Source: Halomonas litopenaei (GTDB taxonomy: Bacteria; Pseudomonadota; Gammaproteobacteria; Pseudomonadales; Halomonadaceae). Taken from it: a stretch of DNA of 64,000 nt. Made by a program: the position numbers and the translations under genes. The notes under the pieces were generated by a model. It searched no databases and had not been told where the DNA came from. It saw only the letters and a list, made by a program, of their open reading frames with translations. Of this stretch, positions 18,511-26,208 are shown piece after piece. Position 1 is the first letter of the stretch, and each line of letters starts with the position of its first letter. The stretch spans positions 124,001-188,000 of the forward strand of contig NZ_PXNS01000001.1 of assembly GCF_003045775.1 (NCBI RefSeq), in the 5' to 3' direction.

Positions 18511-18536
18511 TTGCCATGCCATAGGTGGCAGGGCAA
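18511..18536 (+). terminator. Interrupted hairpin after pcaL
   Basis: TTGCC and GCCA pair with TGGC and GGCAA around a TAGG loop, with a 2-nt internal bulge on each side. It lies about 100 bp beyond the pcaL stop without a T-run, so it may attenuate or end the operon. Confidence 0.35.
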
Positions 18537-18660
18537 CCCTGCTGCTCCATTCGTGGATCCTCAGTCAGTTGCTAGACTTGGCAAAAGGAGAAGGAGAGGA
18601 TTCCGTCAGGCAGGGAGTGCCCGATGCATGCCCGTTTCGGCAGCAAGAGGTCAACTATTG

Positions 18661-19098
18661 ATGTGGTTCAAGACGTTTGTGGCGATACTGCTCGGCACCC
18701 TGATGGCGAATACGGCGTCGGCAGAGTGGCGCTACACCCAGGCCCACCAGATGTTCGGCGACGCCCCGGCGGCGCGAGTCGATGATGGCAGCGGTCATTC
18801 TCTGGCACTGGTGTGCTGGAACGGTGTGCCCATGGTATCTGTGGCCGGTTATGCCTCCCAGATGGGCGCCGATCGGCGCAAGCCGCTGGAGGTGCTGGTG
18901 GACGGCATCGGGTATCGCCTGGAGTCACGCCACTCCCCCCACGACGGCGTGTGGTTCGCCCCGTCTCCCCTCGGTTTGACCAAGACCCTGCAAGGCGGCA
19001 ACGTGGCGGTGGTCACACCCCAGGATACCCGTCCCTCACGCTTCCCGCTGAGTGGCGCCGACGAGCCCATCGAGCGCGTGCTGGCGGCCTGTCGCTAG
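18661..19098 (+). CDS. Small secreted protein of unknown function
   Basis: A 145-residue protein with a clear signal peptide (MWFKTFVAILLGTLMANTASA, cut before EWRYT). The mature part of about 124 residues is compact, with one cysteine in the body and one at the end (Cys57, Cys144) that could form a disulfide. I do not recognise a domain. AAGAGG lies 11-12 bp before the ATG. It sits between pcaL and pcaQ on the same strand, an odd place for a periplasmic protein; the flanking gaps contain a hairpin and the pcaQ leader, so it may be its own unit. It could equally be an unrelated gene captured in the island. Confidence 0.65.
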   Translation: MWFKTFVAILLGTLMANTASAEWRYTQAHQMFGDAPAARVDDGSGHSLALVCWNGVPMVSVAGYASQMGADRRKPLEVLVDGIGYRLESRHSPHDGVWFAPSPLGLTKTLQGGNVAVVTPQDTRPSRFPLSGADEPIERVLAACR

Positions 19099-19183
19099 CG
19101 CTGTCGGCGTGGTGGAGGCTGACGAGGTGCCACGCCACGGCGCCACGCTGGACACCCGTCACGTCGCCAGATCGCAGGCCACC

Positions 19184-20107
19184 ATGCTCAATCATCGTAT
19201 CAAGCTGCGCCATCTCAACGCCTTCCTCGAGGTGTCGCGCAGCCGCAGCTTCGCCCGTGCCGCCGATGCCCTGGCGATCACCCAGCCGGGCATCTCCAAG
19301 GCCATCCGTGAACTCGAGGAGATCGTTGGCGCCAGCCTGTTCGAGCGTAGCGCCCAGGGCGTCAGTCTGACCCAGGCGGGACTCACCCTGTTGCGCCACG
19401 CGGGGCCTGCGCTGCGCGCCCTGGAAGAGGGCGTGGTGGCGCTGGCCGACGGCCATGGTGGGCAGCGTTGGCTCAGGGTCGGGGCGCTGTCGACGGTGGA
19501 ATCGCGGCTGCTGCCGGCGGCGATTCAGCACTTCCAGGCCTCGCCGCTGGGCCAGGAGACCAGCGTGACCGTGACCACCGGCGCCAGCGCCTTTCTGCTG
19601 TCGCGGCTGGCGCTGGGTGAGCTCGACGTGGTGGTGGGGCGTATGACCGAAGCCCGCGAGATTCGTGACCTGGCCTTCGAACATCTCTACTACGAGTCGC
19701 TGCGGCTGGTGGTGCGCCGGGGGCATCCGCTGGCCACCGTCTCGCCCTGTCCTCCCGAGGTCCTGAGCGACTACCCCTGGGCCGTGCCTCCCCCTCAGAC
19801 CACCTTGCGTCAGCGGGTCGACAGCTTCTGTGTGCGTCACGCCATCAGTTTGCCCGCGCCCTGTCTGGAGACCCTGTCGCTGCCGGTCAGCCGGCGCTTC
19901 ACACTGGACACCGATGCCATCTGGGTGGCGCCCTTCGAGGCGGTGGCCGAGGATCTGGAAAGCGGCCAGCTGGTCGAGCTGGCACTGTCCTTCGAGCACC
20001 AGGGTGGCTCGGTAGGGCTGTGTACCAACACCTCTTTGAGCCCCAGCCTGGCGCTGGAAGGCTTCGCCGAGTCGCTGCGCCAGGCCGCCGCGGCAAGACC
20101 CCAGTAG
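19184..20107 (+). CDS. pcaQ: LysR-family regulator of protocatechuate dioxygenase genes (PcaQ)
   Basis: A 307-residue LysR protein. The start at 19184 (MLNHRIKLRHLNAFLEV) matches the PcaQ N-terminus; the frame runs upstream to 19052 but overlaps the preceding gene. The helix-turn-helix spans residues about 5-65 (SFARAADALAITQPGISKAI) and the effector domain about 90-300. PcaQ activates pca genes in response to beta-carboxymuconate or related metabolites. It stands just upstream of pcaHG on the same strand, and the gap holds a palindrome with the exact ATAACC-N4-GGTTAT core known for PcaQ, which makes the assignment strong. Confidence 0.9.
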   Translation: MLNHRIKLRHLNAFLEVSRSRSFARAADALAITQPGISKAIRELEEIVGASLFERSAQGVSLTQAGLTLLRHAGPALRALEEGVVALADGHGGQRWLRVGALSTVESRLLPAAIQHFQASPLGQETSVTVTTGASAFLLSRLALGELDVVVGRMTEAREIRDLAFEHLYYESLRLVVRRGHPLATVSPCPPEVLSDYPWAVPPPQTTLRQRVDSFCVRHAISLPAPCLETLSLPVSRRFTLDTDAIWVAPFEAVAEDLESGQLVELALSFEHQGGSVGLCTNTSLSPSLALEGFAESLRQAAAARPQ

Positions 20108-20179
20108 CGGCGCTGAAATATCCGGGGGCGAAGCAGCAGGCCAGGACGTACTCGTTCCTGCGGTCCGACGCCCCGCCAT

Positions 20180-20213
20180 CCGGTCATCATAACCCCTGGG
20201 TTATGACGACCGG
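20180..20213. promoter_or_regulatory. PcaQ operator upstream of pcaH
   Basis: A 34-bp near-perfect palindrome: two 16-nt arms (20180-20195 and 20198-20213) around CT, with one mismatch. Its core is ATAACC-N4-GGTTAT (20189-20204), which matches the PcaQ box ATAACC-N4-GGTTAA described in Sinorhizobium. It lies 109 bp before pcaH. There is no T-run after it, so an operator is more likely than a terminator. Confidence 0.85.
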
Positions 20214-20321
20214 CCAAGGTCTCAATTGGCAGCCCGGGTGTGGCTGGTCACACTGCAATCATCGCCTCGTGTCTCGAGGCGCGTGTGAACAACCAACAAT
20301 CACGCCAGGACCTCTTCCCCC

Positions 20322-21059
20322 ATGACCCTCAATCGGAACCTCAATCGTCGCTTCGTCGAGCGGGATCGCCAGTGGCACCCCGCCGCCTACACCCCCGGCT
20401 ACAAGACCTCGGTGCCGCGCTCTCCCTCCCAGGCGCTGGTCAGCCTGCAGACCCCCAGCGTGTCGGAACTCACCGGCCCCGAGTTTAGCCGCCTGCGCAT
20501 GGGACCCCATGACAACGACCTGCTGTTGAACTTCCGCGATGCCGATAGCCCCGGTCTGCCGGTGGGGGAGCGGGTGATCATGTTCGGCCGGGTCGTCGAC
20601 CAGTTCGGCAAGCCGGTGCCGCAGACTCTGGTGGAGATGTGGCAGGCCAATGCCGGTGGCCACTATCGCCACAAGAAGGACAGCTATCTGGCCCCGCTGG
20701 ACCCCAACTTCGGCGGCGTCGGGCGCTGTCTCACCGACGACGATGGCTGGTACCACTTCCGCACCATCAAACCCGGTCCCTATCCCTGGCCCAATGGCAT
20801 CAACACCTGGCGCCCGGCGCACATTCATGTGAGCGTCATGGGCCCGGCCATCTCCACCCGGCTGATCACCCAGATGTACTTCGAGGGGGACCCGCTGATT
20901 CCGATCTGCCCCATCGTCCAGACCCTGAAGGACGAGGAGGCCGTGGGCACCATGATCGGTCGACTCGACATGGCCCGCTCGCGTCCCATGGACGCCCTGG
21001 CCTACCGCTTCGACCTGGTGGTGCGTGGCGAACTGCAGACCTATTTCGAGAATCAGTGA
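20322..21059 (+). CDS. pcaH: Protocatechuate 3,4-dioxygenase beta subunit
   Basis: A 245-residue iron-binding subunit of the intradiol dioxygenase that opens protocatechuate to 3-carboxy-cis,cis-muconate. All four Fe(III) ligands are visible with family spacing: Tyr115 (GHYRHKKD), Tyr154 (PGPYPW), His167 and His169 (RPAHIHV). They correspond to Tyr108, Tyr147, His160 and His162 of the Pseudomonas enzyme. It is followed 62 bp later by pcaG and controlled, by position, from the PcaQ box. Confidence 0.96.
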   Translation: MTLNRNLNRRFVERDRQWHPAAYTPGYKTSVPRSPSQALVSLQTPSVSELTGPEFSRLRMGPHDNDLLLNFRDADSPGLPVGERVIMFGRVVDQFGKPVPQTLVEMWQANAGGHYRHKKDSYLAPLDPNFGGVGRCLTDDDGWYHFRTIKPGPYPWPNGINTWRPAHIHVSVMGPAISTRLITQMYFEGDPLIPICPIVQTLKDEEAVGTMIGRLDMARSRPMDALAYRFDLVVRGELQTYFENQ

Positions 21060-21121
21060 ACAAGACCAGGAACAACAGGTGCCGTGGTGCCCGAGTCGGC
21101 CCACGGCAGCGAGGAGACCTC

Positions 21122-21760
21122 ATGCAACAGCCAAACCTTACCCCCACCGCGAACCTGATGCTGCGCGAGACCGCGTCCCAGACCGCCGGCCCCTACGTGC
21201 ACATCGGCCTGGCGCTGGCCGTCGCCGGCCTGCCCGAGCGCGACGAGGAGATCTGGAACGAACTGGCCAAGGATAACGCCGAAGGCGAGCGTATCGAGGT
21301 GGCGGGACGGGTCATCGACGGTAACGGCGACCTGGTCCGCGACGCCCTGCTGGAGGCCTGGCAGGCCGACGCCAATGGTGACTATCAGACGGCGTTCGAC
21401 CTCAAGGCGCCGTTCAACAGCTTCGGGCGTACCGCGACCACCGCCGAGGGCAACAGCGAGTGGCGCTTTGTCACCGTCAAGCCCGGCGCCATCGCTCGGC
21501 CCGACGGTCGCACCATGGCCCCGCACATCAACCTGACGATCTTTGCCCGGGGCGTGAACCTGCATCTGCAGACCCGGCTCTACTTCGATGACGAGCACAA
21601 AGCCAATGCCGGCTGTCCGGTGCTGGGTGCGATCGAGTCGCCGGCCCGGCGCCAGACGCTGATCGCCCGGCGTGAAGAGGGCGGGGAAGGCGGCCTGCCA
21701 CGCTATCGTCTGGATATCGTGCTGCAGGGTGAGGGAGAGACGGTGTTCTTCGACTTCTGA
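21122..21760 (+). CDS. pcaG: Protocatechuate 3,4-dioxygenase alpha subunit
   Basis: A 212-residue alpha subunit, homologous to PcaH but without the iron ligands. ETASQTAGPYVHIGLA near residue 16 and MAPHINLTIFARG near residue 138 are characteristic, and the HIH of the beta subunit is replaced here by HIN. It forms the mixed active site with PcaH. CGAGGAG precedes the ATG at 21122. It is the last gene of a pcaHG unit, followed by a strong hairpin at 21777. Confidence 0.95.
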   Translation: MQQPNLTPTANLMLRETASQTAGPYVHIGLALAVAGLPERDEEIWNELAKDNAEGERIEVAGRVIDGNGDLVRDALLEAWQADANGDYQTAFDLKAPFNSFGRTATTAEGNSEWRFVTVKPGAIARPDGRTMAPHINLTIFARGVNLHLQTRLYFDDEHKANAGCPVLGAIESPARRQTLIARREEGGEGGLPRYRLDIVLQGEGETVFFDF

Positions 21761-21776
21761 TCGCGTTCGCCTGACC

Positions 21777-21812
21777 ACACGGACGTCGCGGCGTGAACCG
21801 CGACGTCCGTGT
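21777..21812 (+). terminator. Strong hairpin after pcaG
   Basis: A perfect 15-bp stem (ACACGGACGTCGCGG and its complement) around CGTGAA, 16 bp after the pcaG stop, followed by CGCTATTT. The tail is T-poor, so it is a probable rather than classic terminator. Confidence 0.65.
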
Positions 21813-21890
21813 CGCTATTTGCCCGCGTTTGCACCGACGCTTCCATGGCCTATGCTAGCGGTCTTTCCCGCCCTGGCTTCGAGGCCCCCC

Positions 21891-22253
21891 ATGGATATCC
21901 ACCGCATCAATCCCACCCCCCGCTGGTCCGACATCACCGTGTTCAATGGCATGGCCCACTTCGTCGAAGTCGCCGAGGCGGACACCCGCGCCGATATCAC
22001 CGGCCAGGTGGAGCAGATCTTCGAACAGGCCGAGGAGTCGCTGGCTAAGGTGGCCAGCGACAAGACACGCATCATCTCGGTGACCATCTACCTGACCGAC
22101 TTTGCCCACTTCGATGCCCTGAACGTCGCCTGGGAGGCCTGGTTCGAGCCCGGCACCGCCCCCAGCCGCGCCTGCGTCAAGGCCGAGCTTGCCAACCCCG
22201 AACTGCTGGTCGAGATGGCCTTCGTGGCCGCGGCGGGGGAAGAGTTTCGCTAA
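21891..22253 (+). CDS. RidA/YjgF-family protein
   Basis: A 120-residue member of the RidA/YjgF/UK114 family, whose archetype hydrolyses reactive enamine/imine intermediates. The fold signatures are VTIYLTDFAHFDALNVAWEAWF and the PSRACVKAELANPELLVEM segment with the conserved arginine and the C-terminal glutamate. In aromatic clusters, relatives sometimes act as deaminases or isomerases, but there is no specific evidence here. It lies between pcaHG and the convergent catR, probably as its own unit because a hairpin separates it from pcaG. Confidence 0.85.
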   Translation: MDIHRINPTPRWSDITVFNGMAHFVEVAEADTRADITGQVEQIFEQAEESLAKVASDKTRIISVTIYLTDFAHFDALNVAWEAWFEPGTAPSRACVKAELANPELLVEMAFVAAAGEEFR

Positions 22254-22314
22254 CACCGCAGCGCTATCAACGCGCCGCAGGCAGGGCCCTGGCCCTGCCG
22301 CCCCTCGATATGTT

Positions 22315-23217
22315 TCACGGGTACTTGCCCGTCCGACGATTCTCCACCAGCACCTCAAGGATGGCGTTGGCCGCCTGCATGGTCGCGCTGGGCGTCTCTC
22401 CCCGGCGCCGGCTGCAGACGATCGGTGAAGTTATGTGCTTCTCCGCCAGGTACAGGTAGCGAATGCCATCGCGGTTCTGTCGCTTGACCTGCTCCGGCAC
22501 CAAGGTGATGCCGAAGTCCGACACCACCAGGCCCAGCGCCGTCTGCATCTCGTTGGCCTCCTGCACCACCGTGACCTTGAGCCCCCGGCGGCGAAACAGC
22601 CCCAGCACCAGGTCGGCAAGGCTCGGGCGCGGGCTCGCCGGATACAGCACCAGCGGGTAGCGGGCGAGCTCCTCCATGGTCGGGGTGGTGCCCACCAGCG
22701 GGTGGCCCTCCGGCACCGCCGCCATCATCGGTTCCTCGAACAGCACCTCCTGTTCCACGTCGGGATCGTCGATCCTCAGGCGTCCGAAGCCGATATCGAT
22801 ACGTCCTGCCTTGAGCGCCTGCACCTGCTCCACCGTGGTCAATTCGGCCAGGGTCAGCTCCACCTCGTCCTTTTGTCGCAACTCGCGCACCAGCAGCGGC
22901 AGCTGGCCGTAAAACAGCGAGGGCACAAAGCCGATACCGAACATTTCCTTGTGGCTTCGAGACATACGGCGTACCGCCGCCACCGTGGTATCGAGCTTCT
23001 CGAGCATCTGCAGGGCATGCTCATGGAAGAACTTGCCGGTGGGCGTCAGGGTCAGCCCTCGGGGACCACGAATGAATAGCTGGGCCCCCAATTCTTCCTC
23101 CAACTGATTGATCTGCCGGGTCAAAGGGGGCTGCGCCATATGCAGCCTGGCGGCCGCCCGGGTGATGTTCAGCTCTTCCGCTGCGGCACAGAAATAGCGC
23201 AGGTGTCGAAGCTCCAT
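22315..23217 (-). CDS. catR: LysR-family regulator of catechol/benzoate genes (CatR/CatM/BenM type)
   Basis: A 300-residue LysR protein starting MELRHLRYFCAAAEELNIT at 23217 behind a strong GGAGG; the frame extends to 23376, but that part is leader. The helix-turn-helix covers residues 1-60, and the effector domain begins near IGFVPSLFYGQLP, as in CatM and BenM, which bind cis,cis-muconate. It is divergent from catBCA. An ATAC-N7-GTAT element, the BenM/CatM half-site pattern, overlaps its own ribosome-site region (23219-23233), suggesting autorepression plus activation of the cat-ben genes. No AraC-type BenR is in the island, so this is the only local candidate to control ben. Confidence 0.9.
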   Translation of the reverse strand: MELRHLRYFCAAAEELNITRAAARLHMAQPPLTRQINQLEEELGAQLFIRGPRGLTLTPTGKFFHEHALQMLEKLDTTVAAVRRMSRSHKEMFGIGFVPSLFYGQLPLLVRELRQKDEVELTLAELTTVEQVQALKAGRIDIGFGRLRIDDPDVEQEVLFEEPMMAAVPEGHPLVGTTPTMEELARYPLVLYPASPRPSLADLVLGLFRRRGLKVTVVQEANEMQTALGLVVSDFGITLVPEQVKRQNRDGIRYLYLAEKHITSPIVCSRRRGETPSATMQAANAILEVLVENRRTGKYP

Positions 23218-23218
23218 G

Positions 23219-23233
23219 ATACCTCCAGGGTAT
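23219..23233. promoter_or_regulatory. CatR/BenM-type operator, ATAC-N7-GTAT
   Basis: ATAC (23219-23222), seven bases, GTAT (23230-23233): the dyad bound by BenM and CatM in Acinetobacter. It begins 2 bp from the catR start codon and covers its Shine-Dalgarno, so binding there should block catR. A weaker TACC-AA-GGTA dyad at 23371-23380, about 110 bp before catB, may be a second contact point. Confidence 0.65.
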
Positions 23234-23491
23234 TGCGATCTACCCAGACCATATTGGTTGTGCCCCTCAAAGACAATCACACTGCACTCAATCGCCGGAT
23301 CAAGCGCCTTTCCGCCGTAGGTCTCTTCCGATGTCGATGGCAGTGGTGCTTCGCAGCGTAAGAGAAATCTTACCAAGGTATGGCTTGATCGCTTACGAGT
23401 CGCCGAGGCTTACAGCGCTTGCGGCTTTCCTCATCACCCAGATCGCCAGCCCGTGGATGACAACGAGCTGATGGTAATTGCCGGAGCCGCC

Positions 23492-24610
23492 ATGACCGCC
23501 CTGATCGAAAGCGTCGAGACCCTGCTGGTCGACCTGCCCACCATCCGACCGCACAAGCTGTCGATGGCCACCATGGCCACCCAGACGCTGGTGATCGTAC
23601 GCCTCAAGTGCGCAGACGGTATCGAAGGCATCGGCGAGGCCACCACCATCGGCGGCCTGGCCTATGGCCCGGAAAGTCCGGAGAGCATGAAGGTCAACAT
23701 CGATACCTACCTGGCGCCGGCGCTGGTCGGCCTGGCGGCGGACAACGTCAACCTCGCCATGGCCCGGCTCGACAAGCTGGCCAAGGGCAACGTCATCGCC
23801 AAGTCGGCGCTCGAGACCGCGCTGCTGGATGCCCAGGGCAAGCGTCTCGGGGTGCCCCTGGCGACACTGCTGGGCGGCGCCCGCCACGATCACCTGCCGG
23901 TGCTGTGGACGCTGGCCAGTGGCGATACCGACAAGGATATCGAGGAGGCCAGAAAGCGCCTCGAGCAGCGTCGCCATCGTGACTTCAAGCTCAAGATCGG
24001 CGCCAACGAGGTGGATCACGACGTGCGCCACGTTGCCGCCATCAAGGCCGCACTGGGGGATCGCGCCAGCGTCAGGGTCGACGTCAACCAGGCCTGGGAC
24101 GAGGCCACCGCGGTGCGCGCCATCGCCGCCCTGGAGGAGGCCGGGGTCGACCTGATCGAGCAACCCATTCCGGCCCACGAGCGGGCTGGGCTTGCACGAC
24201 TGGCCAATCGCTTCGAGGTCACCATGCTGGCCGACGAAGGTGTCCAGGACCTGCGCTGCGGGCTGGCACTGATCGAGTCCGGCTTCAGCGGCGCCTTCGC
24301 CCTGAAGATCGCCAAGAGCGCCGGGCCGCGCGGCGCGCTGCGCCTGGCCCACCTGGCCGACGCCGGGGGCATTGGCCTCTACGGCGGCACCATGCTCGAG
24401 GGCTCCATCGGTACCGCCGCTTCGCTGCACGCCTGGGCGACCCTGCCCGAGATGGCCTGGGGCACCGAGATGTTCGGCCCCTTGCTGTTGACCGATGACA
24501 TCGTCACCACCCCCCTGCGCTACGACGACTTTGGCGTGGCGCTGCCGCAAGGCCCGGGACTCGGGCTCGAACTGGATCACGACAAGCTGCGCGAGTACGC
24601 ACGCAGCTGA
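23492..24610 (+). CDS. catB: Muconate cycloisomerase
   Basis: A 372-residue enolase-superfamily enzyme that converts cis,cis-muconate to muconolactone. Visible motifs are FKLKIGANE with the two catalytic-region lysines, VRVDVNQAWDE with a Mg ligand Asp, DLIEQPIP with a Glu ligand, MLADEG, and the C-terminal ALKIAKSAGP lysine. GGAG lies 5 bp before the ATG at 23492. Length equals the Pseudomonas enzyme. It heads the catB-C-A string, divergent from catR. Confidence 0.94.
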   Translation: MTALIESVETLLVDLPTIRPHKLSMATMATQTLVIVRLKCADGIEGIGEATTIGGLAYGPESPESMKVNIDTYLAPALVGLAADNVNLAMARLDKLAKGNVIAKSALETALLDAQGKRLGVPLATLLGGARHDHLPVLWTLASGDTDKDIEEARKRLEQRRHRDFKLKIGANEVDHDVRHVAAIKAALGDRASVRVDVNQAWDEATAVRAIAALEEAGVDLIEQPIPAHERAGLARLANRFEVTMLADEGVQDLRCGLALIESGFSGAFALKIAKSAGPRGALRLAHLADAGGIGLYGGTMLEGSIGTAASLHAWATLPEMAWGTEMFGPLLLTDDIVTTPLRYDDFGVALPQGPGLGLELDHDKLREYARS

Positions 24611-24685
24611 GCGACATCGCCATCAGACCGGCCGCGCGAGCCTCCAGGGCTGCATCGACGGCCCCCGATCGAGAGGAGAACGAAG

Positions 24686-24976
24686 ATGCTGTTTCAGGTG
24701 GAAATGACCGTCAAGCTGCCGCCGGATATGGCGCCGGAGCGCGCCGCCGAGATCAAGGCCCGCGAGAAGGACTACGCCCAGGAGCTGCAGCGCTCCGGCA
24801 AGTGGCGCCATCTGTGGCGGGTGGCCGGCAGCTATTCCAACGTCAGCGTGTTCGACGTGGCCGACAACGCCGAGCTGCAGGAGCTGGTATCGAACCTGCC
24901 GCTGTTTCCCTACATGGAGATCCGCGTCAAGCCGCTGTGCCGCCACCCGTCCTCGATCCGCGATGACGACAGCTAG
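24686..24976 (+). CDS. catC: Muconolactone delta-isomerase
   Basis: A 96-residue enzyme of family length that shifts the double bond of muconolactone to give 3-oxoadipate enol-lactone. The MLFQVEMTVKLPPDM start, the RSGKWRHLWRVAGSYSNVSVFD core and the LPLFPYMEIRVKPLCRHPSS end are typical. AGAGGAG lies 8 bp upstream. It works as a decamer in the cytoplasm. It sits between catB and catA, as in Pseudomonas. Confidence 0.95.
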   Translation: MLFQVEMTVKLPPDMAPERAAEIKAREKDYAQELQRSGKWRHLWRVAGSYSNVSVFDVADNAELQELVSNLPLFPYMEIRVKPLCRHPSSIRDDDS

Positions 24977-25082
24977 GGTCTGCCCCTGGCCAGCCAGACG
25001 TCGGGGCAGAGCGAATCGCCAGGCCCCGGCCAGTACCGCCAACAACGATAACGACAAGTACGCCACACCTGAGGACCGCCAG

Positions 25083-26042
25083 ATGAACAGTCTCAATCCC
25101 ACCACCAAGTCAGTGCGCATCTTCGACACCCCGGAGGTACAGGACTTCCTCAATACCGTCGCCGGCTTCGACAAGACCGAAGGCAACGAGCGGGCCAAGG
25201 AAATCCTGCATCGTCTGCTGTCGGACCTGTACAAGCTGATCGATGACTTCGACGTCACCCCGGAAGAATTCTGGCAGGGCGTCAGCGTGCTCAACGCGCT
25301 CGGCGCCGAGACCCAGTACGGCCTGCTGGCCCCGGGTCTGGGCTTCGATCATTACCTCGACATGCGCATGGACGCCGAGGACGCCGCCCGCGGCCTTGCC
25401 GGGGGTACCCCGCGCACCATCGAGGGGCCCCTGTACGTCGCCGGTGCCCCGGAGTCCGAGGGCGAGGCGCGCCTGGACGACGGCTCGGACACCGACGCCG
25501 AGGCAATGTGGCTGACCGGTCAGGTACGCGATACCCAGGGCCAGCCGATCTCACGGGCCAAGGTCGAGATCTGGCACGCCGACAGCAAGGGCAACTACAG
25601 CTTCTTCGACCCGTCCCAGGCCGACTTCCACCTGCGTCGTACCATCTACACCGACGCCGATGGCCGCTATCGCGCGCGCAGCATCATCCCCTCCGGCTAC
25701 GGTTGCCCCCCGGACAGCCCGACCCAGCAGGTGCTGGACCTGCTCGGTCGTCATGGCCAGCGACCGGCGCATATCCACTTCTTTATCTCGGCGCCCGGGT
25801 ACAAGCACCTGACCACCCAGATCAACCTCGCCGGCGACCCCTACACCTACGACGACTTCGCCTTCGCCACCCGCGAGGAGCTGGTGGTGGACGCCAGGCG
25901 CATCGAGGACGCCAGCGAGGCCAGCGATCGTGGCCTCGAGGGGCCCTTCACCGAGGTGGTGTTCGACATCGAGCTTGCCGCCACCAGCGAGACCGAGCTG
26001 CAGCAGCGTCACAAGCGCCCCCGCGCCCTCGAAGACGGCTGA
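25083..26042 (+). CDS. catA: Catechol 1,2-dioxygenase
   Basis: A 319-residue intradiol dioxygenase that opens catechol to cis,cis-muconate. The non-haem Fe(III) ligands are Tyr172 (GNYSFF), Tyr206 (PSGYGCPP), His230 and His232 (PAHIHF). An N-terminal helical linker domain (residues about 10-105) is present, as in lipid-binding CatA dimers. Only one catA is seen here. It lies downstream of catC and upstream of benA on the same strand; a small hairpin lies in the gap. Confidence 0.96.
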   Translation: MNSLNPTTKSVRIFDTPEVQDFLNTVAGFDKTEGNERAKEILHRLLSDLYKLIDDFDVTPEEFWQGVSVLNALGAETQYGLLAPGLGFDHYLDMRMDAEDAARGLAGGTPRTIEGPLYVAGAPESEGEARLDDGSDTDAEAMWLTGQVRDTQGQPISRAKVEIWHADSKGNYSFFDPSQADFHLRRTIYTDADGRYRARSIIPSGYGCPPDSPTQQVLDLLGRHGQRPAHIHFFISAPGYKHLTTQINLAGDPYTYDDFAFATREELVVDARRIEDASEASDRGLEGPFTEVVFDIELAATSETELQQRHKRPRALEDG

Positions 26043-26083
26043 GCCGCCTGGACTCGCGACAACCCTGAACTAACCGCCGAGTT

Positions 26084-26101
26084 CCACGGGAGCCCCCGTG
26101 G
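26084..26101 (+). terminator. Small hairpin between catA and benA
   Basis: CCACGGG and CCCGTGG flank AGCC, 41 bp after catA, without a T-run. It could stabilise the upstream mRNA end or partly reduce read-through into benA; no separate ben promoter or ATAC-N7-GTAT site is visible in this 166-bp gap. Confidence 0.4.
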
Positions 26102-26208
26102 TGGACAGCGCCGCGCCAAGCCACGCCTGCCCTACGGGCATGTTGCCCCAAAGGGTGGGCTGGGCGAGCGACTCGGAACAGCTGCCCGAATGAGAGAGGA
26201 GAACAACG

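Noticed and set aside
20180..20213. Terminator of pcaQ
   Set aside because: No T-run on either side, and the core equals the known PcaQ box; an operator explains it better.
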